A stretch of DNA of 64,000 nucleotides from Chryseobacterium formosense. GTDB lineage: Bacteria; Bacteroidota; Bacteroidia; Flavobacteriales; Weeksellaceae. The stretch spans positions 62,001 through 126,000 of the forward strand of contig NZ_FPAP01000002.1 of NCBI RefSeq assembly GCF_900116415.1. Reading direction: 5' to 3'. This document shows positions 35,808 to 44,603 of the stretch, in pieces. The notes beneath the pieces were generated by a model. It worked only from the letters and a program-made list of their open reading frames with translations, did no database searches and was not told the DNA's origin. Both the position numbers and the translations under genes were made by a program. How positions within the stretch are numbered: the first letter of the stretch is position 1; every line of letters begins with the position of its first letter.

Positions 35808-36398
35808 ATGTCTATTCAGTCCTTAGAAAAATATTTACCACAAAATACACTTTCGTACTTAAGAAAATGGTTTTCAGATTATTATATTCATATAAAAGTT
35901 ACTAAAAACCGCAATTCAAAGCTTGGAGATTACCGTAAACTCCGTGATAATTCGCATGAGATTACGATCAATTCCACATTAGCTCCACAGCTTTTTTTCT
36001 TTGTGCTGACACATGAATTGGCTCATCTTATTGCCTTCGAAAAATACGGACGAAGAATTTCACCCCACGGAAATGAATGGAAGCTTACTTTCAGGGAAAT
36101 GTTGCTTGAAAGTCTCAATGTTTACGAAGAAGATTTAAAGCCGATTATTATTAAATTTTCACATTCTCCGAAAGCCAATTTTATGGCAAGTCCGGATCTG
36201 GTAAAGTATTTTCATATTGAAAATCATGATGATAATCTTCAATATATTGAAGAACTCTCGAAAGGAGACCAATTCGTTTACAGAAACCAAACGTATTTAT
36301 TAGAAGGTCTGATCAAAAAAAACTATCTTTGTATGAATCTGGCTACAGGGAGGAAGTATTCTTTCAAACCTTTGGCGAGAGTGAAAAAATGTAGTTAA
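35808..36398 (+). CDS. SprT-like zinc metallopeptidase
   Basis: 196 residues. The zinc site is HELAH (His69, Glu70, His73) with a third ligand near His87 in RISPHGNEW, as in the SprT-like domain. The rest is a small beta-rich domain with a YLLEGLIKKNYLCMNLATGRKYSF end. It starts one base after the tolC stop, so it is probably co-transcribed. Substrate and role unknown. Confidence 0.85.
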   Translation: MSIQSLEKYLPQNTLSYLRKWFSDYYIHIKVTKNRNSKLGDYRKLRDNSHEITINSTLAPQLFFFVLTHELAHLIAFEKYGRRISPHGNEWKLTFREMLLESLNVYEEDLKPIIIKFSHSPKANFMASPDLVKYFHIENHDDNLQYIEELSKGDQFVYRNQTYLLEGLIKKNYLCMNLATGRKYSFKPLARVKKCS

Positions 36399-36400
36399 AT

Positions 36401-37480
36401 ATGTCAATATCAGATAAATACTGTGTGATTATGGCAGGAGGAATCGGCAGTAGATTCTGGCCATTAAGCACGCAGAAGTTCCCAAAACAATTTCAGGATA
36501 TCTTAGGTACGGGTCGCACCATGATCCAGCAAACCTATGATAGAATCAGCAAAAGCATTCCAAGCGAAAATATATTTGTCATCACCAACAAAGAATATGT
36601 AGCCTTGTCTCATCAGCAATTGCCGGAAATTCCGGAGCAGAATATTGTGGGTGAACCGTTGATGAAAAATACGGCGGCATGTAATCTTTACATGGCGAAT
36701 AAGATTGCAGAAATCAATCCGAATGCAACGATGATTGTGCTTCCTGCAGATCATTTGATCTTAAAAGAAGATGTTTTCCTGGAAAAAGTTGAATTGGCGT
36801 TTTCTCTTGCTTCTTCGCAGGACTATCTGGTTACTTTGGGGATTACACCTACAAGACCAGATACAGGATATGGCTACATTCAATTTGTTGAAAAGAAAAA
36901 TTCCGAATATTATAAGGTTAAAACGTTCACAGAAAAACCAATTCTCGAAATTGCTAAAAGTTTCTTAGAAAGCGGCGATTTTCTTTGGAATGCAGGAATT
37001 TTTATCTGGAATGTAAATTCTATTCACAAAGCTTTCGAAACTTTCCTTCCGGATATGACGCAGCAGTTTACCGCTTGCGAGTACAATGCTGAAGCTGAAA
37101 TAAGCTGTATAGAATTGATTTATCCTAAAATTCAGAAAATTTCAATCGACAACGGGATTTTAGAAAAAGCGAAGAATGTTTACGTTATTCCTGCAGATTT
37201 GGGTTGGAGCGATCTTGGAACATGGACTTCCGTTTTCGAGAACAGCGAAAGAGACGAAAACGAGAATGCCATCAATATAAAAACGGCTCTTACATACGAT
37301 TCGACAGGAAATATCGTTCATGTAAAAAATACTAAGGCGGTCGTTATAGACGGCTTGAAAGATTTTATCGTTGTAGATACAGACAAGGTTTTGTTAATCT
37401 GCCCGAGAGAACACGATCAGCAGATCAAAGACTATGTTTTGGATCTGAAAAGTCTGAAAAAAGGCGAAAAATATATGTAA
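36401..37480 (+). CDS. manC: Mannose-1-phosphate guanylyltransferase
   Basis: 359 residues. The nucleotidyltransferase signature GGIGSRFWPLSTQKFPKQF at about 13-31 and the FVEKPxxxxA-type segment FTEKPILEIA near 178 are both present, with FLWNAGIFIWNV and SIDNGILEKA typical of GMP enzymes. It lacks the C-terminal isomerase half of bifunctional ManC. It makes GDP-mannose for polysaccharide or glycoprotein sugars. It follows the SprT-like gene after two bases. Confidence 0.93.
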   Translation: MSISDKYCVIMAGGIGSRFWPLSTQKFPKQFQDILGTGRTMIQQTYDRISKSIPSENIFVITNKEYVALSHQQLPEIPEQNIVGEPLMKNTAACNLYMANKIAEINPNATMIVLPADHLILKEDVFLEKVELAFSLASSQDYLVTLGITPTRPDTGYGYIQFVEKKNSEYYKVKTFTEKPILEIAKSFLESGDFLWNAGIFIWNVNSIHKAFETFLPDMTQQFTACEYNAEAEISCIELIYPKIQKISIDNGILEKAKNVYVIPADLGWSDLGTWTSVFENSERDENENAINIKTALTYDSTGNIVHVKNTKAVVIDGLKDFIVVDTDKVLLICPREHDQQIKDYVLDLKSLKKGEKYM

Positions 37481-37512
37481 ATATCGGCATAAATTCTGCC
37501 ACAATTTGAGCT

Positions 37513-38181
37513 ATGAAAAAAAGTATGAACCCTGTTTTTCTTTTTGTTTTTCTGTTTTTGGGAATTTCTGTTTTTTCCCAAGACAAGAAAAAATTCTCAA
37601 ATATTGATGGCGTTATGTCTAAAATAATACCCGACAATAAGATTGATTTCTGGGTGCTTGTTCACAACAGTTACGGTAAAAATAAAGAAGTGAAAATTTC
37701 CGGAACCAAAAAAGAGTATGTCCCGCAGTTCGCCGGTTTCAATCTGAGACCGGGAGAAGAAAGCTTTTATTATATTGTGTATTCTGTTGGCGGAAAAATC
37801 AGTTATATCACCGAAATTAAAGATCTTAAAGACTTTATGGGTAAAGCTGATAATGTGGAAGAAGCTGCCTTATCTGCGGTTTTGGAAGGCTATATGATCG
37901 ATGAGCAGTTTGTGGATGTTGCGGCAAATTATTACGAAGATGCGTCGAATTATTATTTGGACTTGGGAAAGATCACTTCGAAAGAGTGTCCTTATCAGAA
38001 GACCCATTATACTTTAACGGTTAACAAGTCTACAGGTGTAATTTCTATTGTAAAAGACAACGGGCCGTATATGGAAGTTTATACAAAAAAATGTCCCAAT
38101 AACCCGCGGCTTTTAAAAATAGAAAAGAAAGAAGAACCTAAAGATGAGCCTAAAAAGCAACCTGTCAAAAAAAGAAAATAA
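37513..38181 (+). CDS. Secreted hypothetical protein
   Basis: 222 residues with a signal peptide (PVFLFVFLFLGISVFSQ). The middle shows beta-rich segments such as WVLVHNSYGKNKEVKISG and an aromatic/glycine-rich stretch; the C-terminus is strongly basic (KKEEPKDEPKKQPVKKRK). No family recognised. Its last 38 bases overlap the start of the downstream acetyltransferase in another frame, which is unusually long. Confidence 0.7.
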   Translation: MKKSMNPVFLFVFLFLGISVFSQDKKKFSNIDGVMSKIIPDNKIDFWVLVHNSYGKNKEVKISGTKKEYVPQFAGFNLRPGEESFYYIVYSVGGKISYITEIKDLKDFMGKADNVEEAALSAVLEGYMIDEQFVDVAANYYEDASNYYLDLGKITSKECPYQKTHYTLTVNKSTGVISIVKDNGPYMEVYTKKCPNNPRLLKIEKKEEPKDEPKKQPVKKRK

Positions 38182-38683
38182 CTTTTACGAAACCGAAAGG
38201 CTTTTGATTCGTCCCATGTCTGTGGATGATGCAGATCTTATTTTTGAGCTTTACAATATGCCTAATTTCATTAAGTATATAGGCAATCGCAACATTAAGT
38301 CTCTTTCTGATGCTGAAAATTACATTAAATTTAAATTCTTACCACAATTCGAAAAACTTGGTTTCGGAAATTATTTAATCATTTTAAAGGAAGGAAATCA
38401 AAAAATAGGAGGAGTAGGAATCTTCGAAAGAGAAGGACTGGATGTAGTGGATATTGGTTTTTCTGTTCTGGAGAGATTCGAAGGGAAAGGTTTAATGTTT
38501 GAAGCGGCCCAAAAAATAAAATCTATTGGGATGGACGAGTTTGGTTTAAAGAAAATTTCAGCCATTACTACAAAAGACAATCTTTCTTCTCAAAAATTAA
38601 TCGAAAGATTAGGCTTAAAATTCCAGAGAATGGTCACCATTCCCGAAGACTCTGAAGAATTGATGTATTACGAAACAGAATGA
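38144..38683 (+). CDS. GNAT acetyltransferase (RimJ/RimL type)
   Basis: 179 residues. NFYETERLLIRPMSVDDADLIFELY, KFGF-like NYLIILKEGNQKIGGVGIFER, an acetyl-CoA segment ERFEGKGLMFEAAQKI and SQKLIERLGLKFQRM fit the ribosomal-protein/other N-terminal acetyltransferase type. Start ATG 38144 keeps the family's N-terminus, so the gene truly overlaps its neighbour by 38 bases. Target unknown. Confidence 0.85.
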   Translation: MSLKSNLSKKENNFYETERLLIRPMSVDDADLIFELYNMPNFIKYIGNRNIKSLSDAENYIKFKFLPQFEKLGFGNYLIILKEGNQKIGGVGIFEREGLDVVDIGFSVLERFEGKGLMFEAAQKIKSIGMDEFGLKKISAITTKDNLSSQKLIERLGLKFQRMVTIPEDSEELMYYETE

Positions 38684-38696
38684 TTTTCAGATCTAT

Positions 38697-38781
38697 TTGT
38701 CATTCTGACGAAGGAAGAATCTAAGTTTAAAATAGATTCTTCACTACACTTTTTTTCATTAAGAATGTCAGACAACAACTA
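38697..38781. repeat. Hairpin-forming dispersed repeat
   Basis: TTGTCATTCTGACGAAGGAA and GAAGAATCTA on the left are mirrored by TAGATTCTTC and AAGAATGTCAGACAA on the right. The region can fold as one imperfect hairpin between convergent genes. Confidence 0.5.
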
Positions 38782-39228
38782 TTCTTCCAAAATTTGCGCA
38801 GCTGCCATTTTTGAAGTTACTTTCTCAATCACTCTTGTACAGATTCCTTTTTCATCAAAAATAAAAGTGGTTCTTACGATTCCCATATAGGTTTTTCCGA
38901 ACGTTTTTTTCTCTTGCCAAACTCCAAACTTTTCGATAATATCACGGTTTTCATCAGCAATCAGATCATAAGGAAAAGCAAATTTACTGTGGAAGTTTTT
39001 CTGCTTTTTCACCGTATCACCACTTATCCCCAAAAGCTGAAATCCTGCTTTTTCCAATTGCGAGTAATTATCGCTCAGATTACAGGCTTCTACAGTACAG
39101 GTCGGCGTACTGGCTTGCGGATAAAAGAATATCACCAGTTTTTTTCCGATTAAACTCTTAGAATTAATGGCTTCTCCGTCTTGGTTTTTTCCTTCAAATT
39201 GTGGCAGTTTATCTCCAACTTTCAGCAT
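38779..39228 (-). CDS. bcp: Thioredoxin-dependent peroxiredoxin (Bcp/PrxQ type)
   Basis: 149 residues. Peroxidatic Cys44 (TPTCTVEACNL) and resolving Cys49, the five-residue spacing of the alpha-helical Bcp/PrxQ group. It reduces organic and hydrogen peroxides using thioredoxin. Divergent from nth with overlapping -7 boxes, so the two may share control. Confidence 0.93.
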   Translation of the reverse strand: MLKVGDKLPQFEGKNQDGEAINSKSLIGKKLVIFFYPQASTPTCTVEACNLSDNYSQLEKAGFQLLGISGDTVKKQKNFHSKFAFPYDLIADENRDIIEKFGVWQEKKTFGKTYMGIVRTTFIFDEKGICTRVIEKVTSKMAAAQILEE

Positions 39229-39235
39229 AATGACT

Positions 39236-39253
39236 TATTTTTGTTCAAATTTA
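39236..39253. promoter_or_regulatory. Overlapping divergent -7 boxes of nth (+) and bcp (-)
   Basis: Plus strand TATTTTTG (39236-39243), 18 bases before nth; minus strand TAAATTTG (39246-39253), 17 bases before bcp. The two -7 boxes are three bases apart, so the promoters must compete for RNA polymerase. Confidence 0.6.
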
Positions 39254-39261
39254 GTGGTTAA

Positions 39262-39885
39262 ATGACAAAAAAGCAAAGAGCTAAACTTGTTCAGACAGAA
39301 TTGGAGAAACTTTATCCTGAAGTTCCTATTCCTTTAGATCATACAGATCCTTATACTTTAATGGTTGCCGTTGCTCTTTCTGCACAGACAACTGACAAGA
39401 AAGTTAATCAGGTTACCCCCGAACTTTTTGCTGTTGCCGGAACACCGCAAAGAATGGCGAAACTGGAAGAATATCAGATCAAAGAACTGATTAAAGAAAT
39501 CGGACTTTCTAATACGAAAGCCAAAAACCTGAAAAGAATGGCAGAGCTTCTTCTGGAAAGGCATAATGGAGTAGTGCCTCAAACTTATGAAGAGCTTGAA
39601 GCGCTTCCCGGAGTTGGCCACAAAACAGCTTCTGTAGTAATGAGTCAGGGTTTCGGATTTCCTGCTTTTCCGGTCGATACGCACATTCACAGATTAATGA
39701 CTCAATGGAAGCTCACTTCCGGTAAAAACGTCGTAGAAACCGAAAGAGACGCCAAAAGCATCTGGAAGGAAGAGGTATGGAATAAGCTTCATCTCCAGAT
39801 TATCTTTTACGGTAGAGAATATTCGCCTGCAAGAGGAAAAGGGGAGAAGGATTTTATAACTAAAATGATGTTTGAGAAGATTTAA
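39262..39885 (+). CDS. nth: Endonuclease III lacking the Fe-S cluster cysteines
   Basis: 207 residues. Helix-hairpin-helix LEALPGVGHKTASVV with catalytic Lys and the VDTHIHRL segment with catalytic Asp are intact, so base-excision glycosylase/AP-lyase activity is expected. The usual C-terminal four-cysteine [4Fe-4S] loop is absent: the end reads YGREYSPARGKGEKDFITKM, and there is no Cys anywhere in the protein. It overlaps the convergent sulphurtransferase gene by four bases. Confidence 0.92.
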   Translation: MTKKQRAKLVQTELEKLYPEVPIPLDHTDPYTLMVAVALSAQTTDKKVNQVTPELFAVAGTPQRMAKLEEYQIKELIKEIGLSNTKAKNLKRMAELLLERHNGVVPQTYEELEALPGVGHKTASVVMSQGFGFPAFPVDTHIHRLMTQWKLTSGKNVVETERDAKSIWKEEVWNKLHLQIIFYGREYSPARGKGEKDFITKMMFEKI

Positions 39886-40736
39886 AAAGTTCGCAGAATA
39901 TTAATTTCTGTGATAATTGCTTTGCCTTCTCTTCGGCTCCATTCGCTCCACGAACCAACATATAAACCTACGGTGTCAAATCCTGCGTAGCTTAATGCGA
40001 GAATTGTATGACATGCTGTAACTCCTGATCCGCAGTGAATAATTATTTTTTTAGAATTATTTTGAAAAAAGGAAGAGTATTTTTCTTTTAAAATCTCTGG
40101 TTTTAGAAAGTTCCCTTTTTCATCTAAGTTTTCTGAAAAAGGAATATTAATTGTTCCCGGGATATGTCCTGCAACCAAATCAATGGGTTCAGATTCTCCT
40201 CTGAAACGATACGCATCTCGCACATCAATAACAGTTGCTGTATTGCTCAATAATTCATTTTCGACATCTTCTAAGGTGAATAAAGGTAAAATCCATTGAT
40301 GGTTTTTAATTAATTCTGACTTTTGAAAGTTTTCTTCCCCATTTGAAAACTCTACAGCTTCCTTTTCTGCACTTTGAATTCCGCCATCCAAAACCTGAAT
40401 ATTTTTTAAACCAAAAGATTTCAGCATCCACCAGGCTCTTGCTGCAGCATTTGAACCATTTTTATTATCATAAATTATAATATGGGAAGTTTCCGAAATA
40501 CCAAGAATAGAAACTGTTTCTGAAAATTTTTCAATTTTTGGAAGCGGATGTCTTCCGCCAAAAGCAAGATTTTCAACAGTTCCGGCTAAATCCTTATTCA
40601 AGTCAATGAATCTAGCTCCTTTAATGTGATTAATTAAGTAATTTTCATAGGCATCTTTGCCGACTCTTGCATCAAGGATAATGAGGTTTTCGGGGGGAAG
40701 ATTTTTAAATTGTTGTATTGAAATAATGGGCTGCAT
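39882..40736 (-). CDS. Sulphurtransferase (two-domain rhodanese, MST/TST type)
   Basis: 284 residues with two rhodanese domains. The N-terminal one lacks a reactive Cys. The C-terminal one has IIIHCGSGVTACHT, giving the catalytic Cys in CGSGVT, the loop seen in mercaptopyruvate sulphurtransferases, and VIDVRDAYRFRGE. It transfers sulphur to cyanide or thiols. The 3' end overlaps nth. The next gene upstream on the strand is osmC, separated by a terminator. Confidence 0.9.
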   Translation of the reverse strand: MQPIISIQQFKNLPPENLIILDARVGKDAYENYLINHIKGARFIDLNKDLAGTVENLAFGGRHPLPKIEKFSETVSILGISETSHIIIYDNKNGSNAAARAWWMLKSFGLKNIQVLDGGIQSAEKEAVEFSNGEENFQKSELIKNHQWILPLFTLEDVENELLSNTATVIDVRDAYRFRGESEPIDLVAGHIPGTINIPFSENLDEKGNFLKPEILKEKYSSFFQNNSKKIIIHCGSGVTACHTILALSYAGFDTVGLYVGSWSEWSRREGKAIITEINILRTF

Positions 40737-40748
40737 ATTAAACTAAAT

Positions 40749-40770
40749 AAAAAACGCAGAAATCTCTGCG
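40749..40770 (-). terminator. Terminator after osmC
   Basis: CGCAGA (40755-40760) pairs with 40765-40770 around AATC; the minus strand continues into T residues. Confidence 0.75.
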
Positions 40771-40777
40771 CTAATTG

Positions 40778-41179
40778 TTATTCATAAGAAAAAGTAAAGA
40801 TCTGTTTCAGGTCCGGATGCAGACTTTTTGCAACAGGACAATTATGTGCCGTGGCTTCAATAAAATCTTTTTCCTCTTCCGTAAACTGATCAGGAAATAC
40901 AAATTCACAGAAAATTTCAGCAATTCTTCTCGGATTCGGAGCCATAATTTTCTGAAGATTGCAATACGCTCCTTCAATATTAATATTTTTTTCCTTTCCT
41001 AAAATCGCAATGGTTGTCAATGCACATTCTGCTAAAGAAGTTGCACACAAATCTGTAGGTGAAAACTTTTCACCTTTGCCGTGGTTGTCTGTTGGAGCAT
41101 CGCTTTCAATGATGGTTCCAGACTGTAAATGTTCAGCAGAACATCTTAGATTTCCTATATATATTATTTTTGAAGTCAT
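40778..41179 (-). CDS. OsmC-family peroxidase-like protein
   Basis: 133 residues. The two redox cysteines are in LCATSLAECALTTIAIL and HNCPVAKSLHPDL. OsmC/Ohr proteins reduce organic hydroperoxides with a two-Cys mechanism. Third gene of the mvaB-TPR-osmC run, starting six bases after the TPR gene. Confidence 0.9.
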   Translation of the reverse strand: MTSKIIYIGNLRCSAEHLQSGTIIESDAPTDNHGKGEKFSPTDLCATSLAECALTTIAILGKEKNINIEGAYCNLQKIMAPNPRRIAEIFCEFVFPDQFTEEEKDFIEATAHNCPVAKSLHPDLKQIFTFSYE

Positions 41180-41184
41180 TTTAT

Positions 41185-42180
41185 TTATTTTTTAGTTTTT
41201 TCTAAAATTTTTTTTATTTGAATCCGTAAATCTTCTAAAGTAAAACTGTCGTTTTTAAATCCTATTGGGTAAGTTGTATGTCCTTCATTAGATTCTTCAC
41301 ATATCACAAATTCTGCATCTGTTTTTTCTATCTGAAGCGTTTTTTCAATATTAAATTTGCGTTCAATTTTTTCTCCGGTCTTATCAATCAAATATACTTT
41401 ATAAATTGATTCAAGCGTTTTTTGAGGTTTCTCAAAAGATTTATAAACATTTATCCATTGATTATTCCACTGAAATTCATCAACGACTAGATTTTTAAAT
41501 TTCATATTGTCTTCAGGCAGTTTTTTCTCAAAATAAAGGCCTTTCATCTGATCAAAAATCTTATTTGCCTCAGTAAATTTATTTTGAGCATTTAAAGCTT
41601 TAATCAACTTTTCATATAGAATATACTCATCGGGATACGCAGTTATTCCATCAAAATATATCTTTTCAGATTTTGGGAAATTTTTAACTTGTGCGTAATA
41701 AAAATTCCCGGCGTTCTTTATTAATTCAAGATACCATTTGTCATCTTTCAATTTGGAATTTTGAAGCCCTTCAATATATGTTTTCTCTTCATTGGAAAGA
41801 TCTTGCTTTATTGTATATATTCGCGCTTTTTCAACATAAAATTCAGCAAGAGGAGATTTTGAAATTGCAATATTTATGTTATCTAAAGCCGGATCATATT
41901 GTTTTAAAAACATTTGTGAATAACCTTTTTGGAAATACAAAATAGCATTATCAAATTTTTTTGCTAAGGCTTTATCATAATATTCTACAGCTTTCAGATC
42001 ATTTTCTTTACTAAAAAAAGCATAGCCTAAATAGTACAGTTCCTCTCCGCTTAAATTTTCACTATCTTTTTCCAGTTTAATGATTTCATCAAAATTCTGC
42101 TCATTAAATAGCTTTAAAACTTTCTGAGAAAAAAGAGTTGAGTAGGTTAAGATTAAAATGAGTAAATAAAATTTTTTCAT
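41185..42180 (-). CDS. TPR protein with signal peptide
   Basis: 331 residues. N-terminal signal peptide (KKFYLLILILTYSTLFSQ), then about six tetratricopeptide repeats with motifs such as YYLGYAFFSKENDLKAVEYYDKAL up to about residue 210, and a C-terminal beta domain without known motifs (DKTGEKIERKFNIEKTL). Probably periplasmic. It sits three bases after mvaB and six before osmC. Confidence 0.8.
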   Translation of the reverse strand: MKKFYLLILILTYSTLFSQKVLKLFNEQNFDEIIKLEKDSENLSGEELYYLGYAFFSKENDLKAVEYYDKALAKKFDNAILYFQKGYSQMFLKQYDPALDNINIAISKSPLAEFYVEKARIYTIKQDLSNEEKTYIEGLQNSKLKDDKWYLELIKNAGNFYYAQVKNFPKSEKIYFDGITAYPDEYILYEKLIKALNAQNKFTEANKIFDQMKGLYFEKKLPEDNMKFKNLVVDEFQWNNQWINVYKSFEKPQKTLESIYKVYLIDKTGEKIERKFNIEKTLQIEKTDAEFVICEESNEGHTTYPIGFKNDSFTLEDLRIQIKKILEKTKK

Positions 42181-42183
42181 AAC

Positions 42184-43032
42184 CTAAAAGTGAAAAATAT
42201 CTTTCGCTCTGTTATAAGAACTTTCGAAATTGAGCAGATTCAAATTATGTTCCGCTTTTTCTACGCTCATAAAATTGATTACCTGTTCGGTCGGCATATT
42301 TCCTACCAGATCATCTTTTGCCATCGGACAACCGCCGATTCCTTTGATAGCAGAATCAAATCTTCTGCAACCCTGATCATAAGCAGCTTTAAGTTTAGAA
42401 TAAGAATCTTCGTAGCGGTTATGAAAATGAGCACCAAAATTCATTTCAGGGTAGCTTGATGGGATTTTCTCAAAAAGAAGTGTAATTTTTTCAGGAGTTG
42501 CCACGCCAGTTGTATCAGACAGAAGAATGTTTTTTATGCCTATTTCCGAAAAACGTTTCGCCCAGAAATCAACATCTTCCCATTTCCATACTTCGCCGTA
42601 AGGATTTCCAAATGCCATTGAAAAATAAAGGTTAAACTCTCTGTTTTCAGCTTTGGTAAGTTCAAGGATTTTTACAACATCATCAAAAGCTTCTTCCTGA
42701 TTCTTATTGGTATTTCTGTGCTGAAAAGTTTCAGAAATAGAGAAGGGAAACCCCAAAATATCTACAGACTGGTGTTTTAATGCTTTCTCTGCACCACGGA
42801 AATTTCCGATGATGGCAGAAACTTTCGTATTCGAAAGAGATTTATCGATATTTTCTGCCACTTCTGCAGAATCTGCCATTTGCGGAATAGCTTTCGGAGA
42901 AACAAAACTCACACAATCCAAGACATCGAAACCCACTTCCATCAGCGAATTGATGTAATCTATTTTTTTTGTGGTAGGAATAAATTCATCCCAACCCTGC
43001 ATTGCGTCTCTAGGACATTCGGTAAGAAACAT
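42184..43032 (-). CDS. mvaB: Hydroxymethylglutaryl-CoA lyase
   Basis: 282 residues from ATG 43032 (MFLTECPRDAMQGWDEF); a longer start at 43092 adds 20 residues not seen in the family. The catalytic Arg and Asp are in ECPRDAMQG, and the signature GGCPMAKDDLVGNMPTEQVI is near the C-terminus. It splits HMG-CoA into acetoacetate and acetyl-CoA in leucine degradation. A TATATTTG box lies on the minus strand (43051-43058) upstream. Confidence 0.92.
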   Translation of the reverse strand: MFLTECPRDAMQGWDEFIPTTKKIDYINSLMEVGFDVLDCVSFVSPKAIPQMADSAEVAENIDKSLSNTKVSAIIGNFRGAEKALKHQSVDILGFPFSISETFQHRNTNKNQEEAFDDVVKILELTKAENREFNLYFSMAFGNPYGEVWKWEDVDFWAKRFSEIGIKNILLSDTTGVATPEKITLLFEKIPSSYPEMNFGAHFHNRYEDSYSKLKAAYDQGCRRFDSAIKGIGGCPMAKDDLVGNMPTEQVINFMSVEKAEHNLNLLNFESSYNRAKDIFHF

Positions 43033-43050
43033 TTTACTTTTTGATTTTCT

Positions 43051-43058
43051 CAAATATA
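43051..43058 (-). promoter_or_regulatory. -7 box of mvaB
   Basis: TATATTTG on the minus strand, 18 bases before the mvaB ATG. Confidence 0.5.
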
Positions 43059-43189
43059 ATAAAACTAAACTATTTAGTTCTGAAGAAAACAAAGCTAATA
43101 TTAAACTGAGAATCAGTAAATTATTTGTGATTTAAAATTTCAATCTCTACTATTTAACGACAATAATTTACAGTCACTACCAAAATCAG

Positions 43190-43197
43190 TAACTTTG
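43190..43197 (+). promoter_or_regulatory. -7 box of pepT
   Basis: TAACTTTG, 20 bases before the pepT ATG. Confidence 0.5.
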
Positions 43198-43217
43198 TTA
43201 AAATTTATGATATTAAA

Positions 43218-44465
43218 ATGAGTACAATAGAATTCAACGCAATGTGGAGAGAAAAACTGCTGAACCGTTTTCTCAGCTATGTAAAAATATATTCGACAAG
43301 TGATGCAGAAAGCGAAGCTACACCTTCTACTGAAAGACAATGGGATATCGCCAATTATATTGTTGAGGAGCTGAAAACGATCGGTCTGGAAAATGTATCG
43401 ATTGATGATAACGGTTACATCATGGGTTACGTTCCTTCTAATCTGGAAAATGATAATCAGTCAACGATTGGATTCATCTCACATTATGATACTTCACCGG
43501 ACTTCAGTGGAGAAAATGTAAAACCACAGGTTTGGAAAAATTATGATGGTAATGATTTAGTATTAAATCAGACAACAGGATTTACTTTATCTCCTTCAAA
43601 ATTTGAAAGTTTAAAAAAATATATCGGTCAGACATTGATTACAACTGACGGAAACACTCTTCTTGGCGCAGATGATAAAGCGGGTTGTGCAGAAATTGTA
43701 ACGGCAGCGGAATATCTGATTGCCCATCCTGAAATCAAACACGGAAGAATCGCTGTTGGATTTACTCCTGATGAAGAAATCGGAAGAGGAGCCCATAAAT
43801 TTGACGTTGCAAAATTCGGAGCTGAATTCGCTTACACAATGGACGGTGGAGAAGTTGGAGAATTGGAATACGAAAATTTCAACGCAGCGGGAGCAGTGGT
43901 AAAAATCCACGGATTGAGTGTTCATCCGGGCTATGCCTTTGGAAAAATGGTGAATGCAAGTCTTTTGGCAGCAGAATTCATTCAATCTCTTCCTGCAAAC
44001 GAAACACCTTCTACCACGAAAGGTTTTGATGGTTTTTATCATTTAATGGATATTGCGTCTGATGTTTCTGAATGCAAACTGCAATACATCATCCGTGATC
44101 ATGATGAAGAGAAATTTGAAGCGAGAAAAAAATTCATGGCACAGAAAGTTGCTGAATTCAACGAAAAACATGGCGAAGGAACGGCAGAGGTTGAAATCAA
44201 AGAACAATACCGCAATATGAAGCAGCAGTTTGAAGGGAAAATGCATATTGTAGATCTTGCTGCAAAAGCAATGAAAGAAGCGGGAATTGAGCCTAAAATC
44301 AAAGCCATCAGAGGCGGAACAGACGGAGCACAGCTTTCTTACATGGGATTGCCTTGTCCGAATATTTTTGCGGGCGGAATCAACTTCCACGGACCTTACG
44401 AATATGTGGCGCTGGAAAGTATGGAAAAAGCCGTTGAGGTGATTGTGAATATTGTAAAAGCATAG
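43218..44465 (+). CDS. pepT: Peptidase T (tripeptide aminopeptidase, M20)
   Basis: 415 residues. Metal ligands in SHYDTSPDFSG, LGADDKAGCAEIV, FTPDEEIGRGA, YTMDGGEVGEL and the C-terminal HGPYEYV. It removes the N-terminal residue from tripeptides. Length and motif order match PepT, not the wider M20 family. It stands alone, with a terminator after it. Confidence 0.95.
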   Translation: MSTIEFNAMWREKLLNRFLSYVKIYSTSDAESEATPSTERQWDIANYIVEELKTIGLENVSIDDNGYIMGYVPSNLENDNQSTIGFISHYDTSPDFSGENVKPQVWKNYDGNDLVLNQTTGFTLSPSKFESLKKYIGQTLITTDGNTLLGADDKAGCAEIVTAAEYLIAHPEIKHGRIAVGFTPDEEIGRGAHKFDVAKFGAEFAYTMDGGEVGELEYENFNAAGAVVKIHGLSVHPGYAFGKMVNASLLAAEFIQSLPANETPSTTKGFDGFYHLMDIASDVSECKLQYIIRDHDEEKFEARKKFMAQKVAEFNEKHGEGTAEVEIKEQYRNMKQQFEGKMHIVDLAAKAMKEAGIEPKIKAIRGGTDGAQLSYMGLPCPNIFAGGINFHGPYEYVALESMEKAVEVIVNIVKA

Positions 44466-44486
44466 ATTTTCACTTAAATAAAATTG

Positions 44487-44516
44487 AATCCAGCTCTTTT
44501 TTGAGTTGGATTTTTA
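44487..44516 (+). terminator. pepT terminator
   Basis: AATCCAGCTC (44487-44496) pairs with 44503-44512 (one G-T pair) and runs into T residues. Confidence 0.85.
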
Positions 44517-44577
44517 TTTAAAACAGAACAAAGTAAATTTATATGATTTCATTAAATTTAAGCTAAATATTATATCC

Positions 44578-44585
44578 TATATTTG
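44578..44585 (+). promoter_or_regulatory. -7 box upstream of the acyltransferase remnant
   Basis: TATATTTG, 18 bases before the ATG of the broken gene; it was probably its promoter. Confidence 0.5.
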
Positions 44586-44603
44586 TGACTATCAAAAATA
44601 TCA

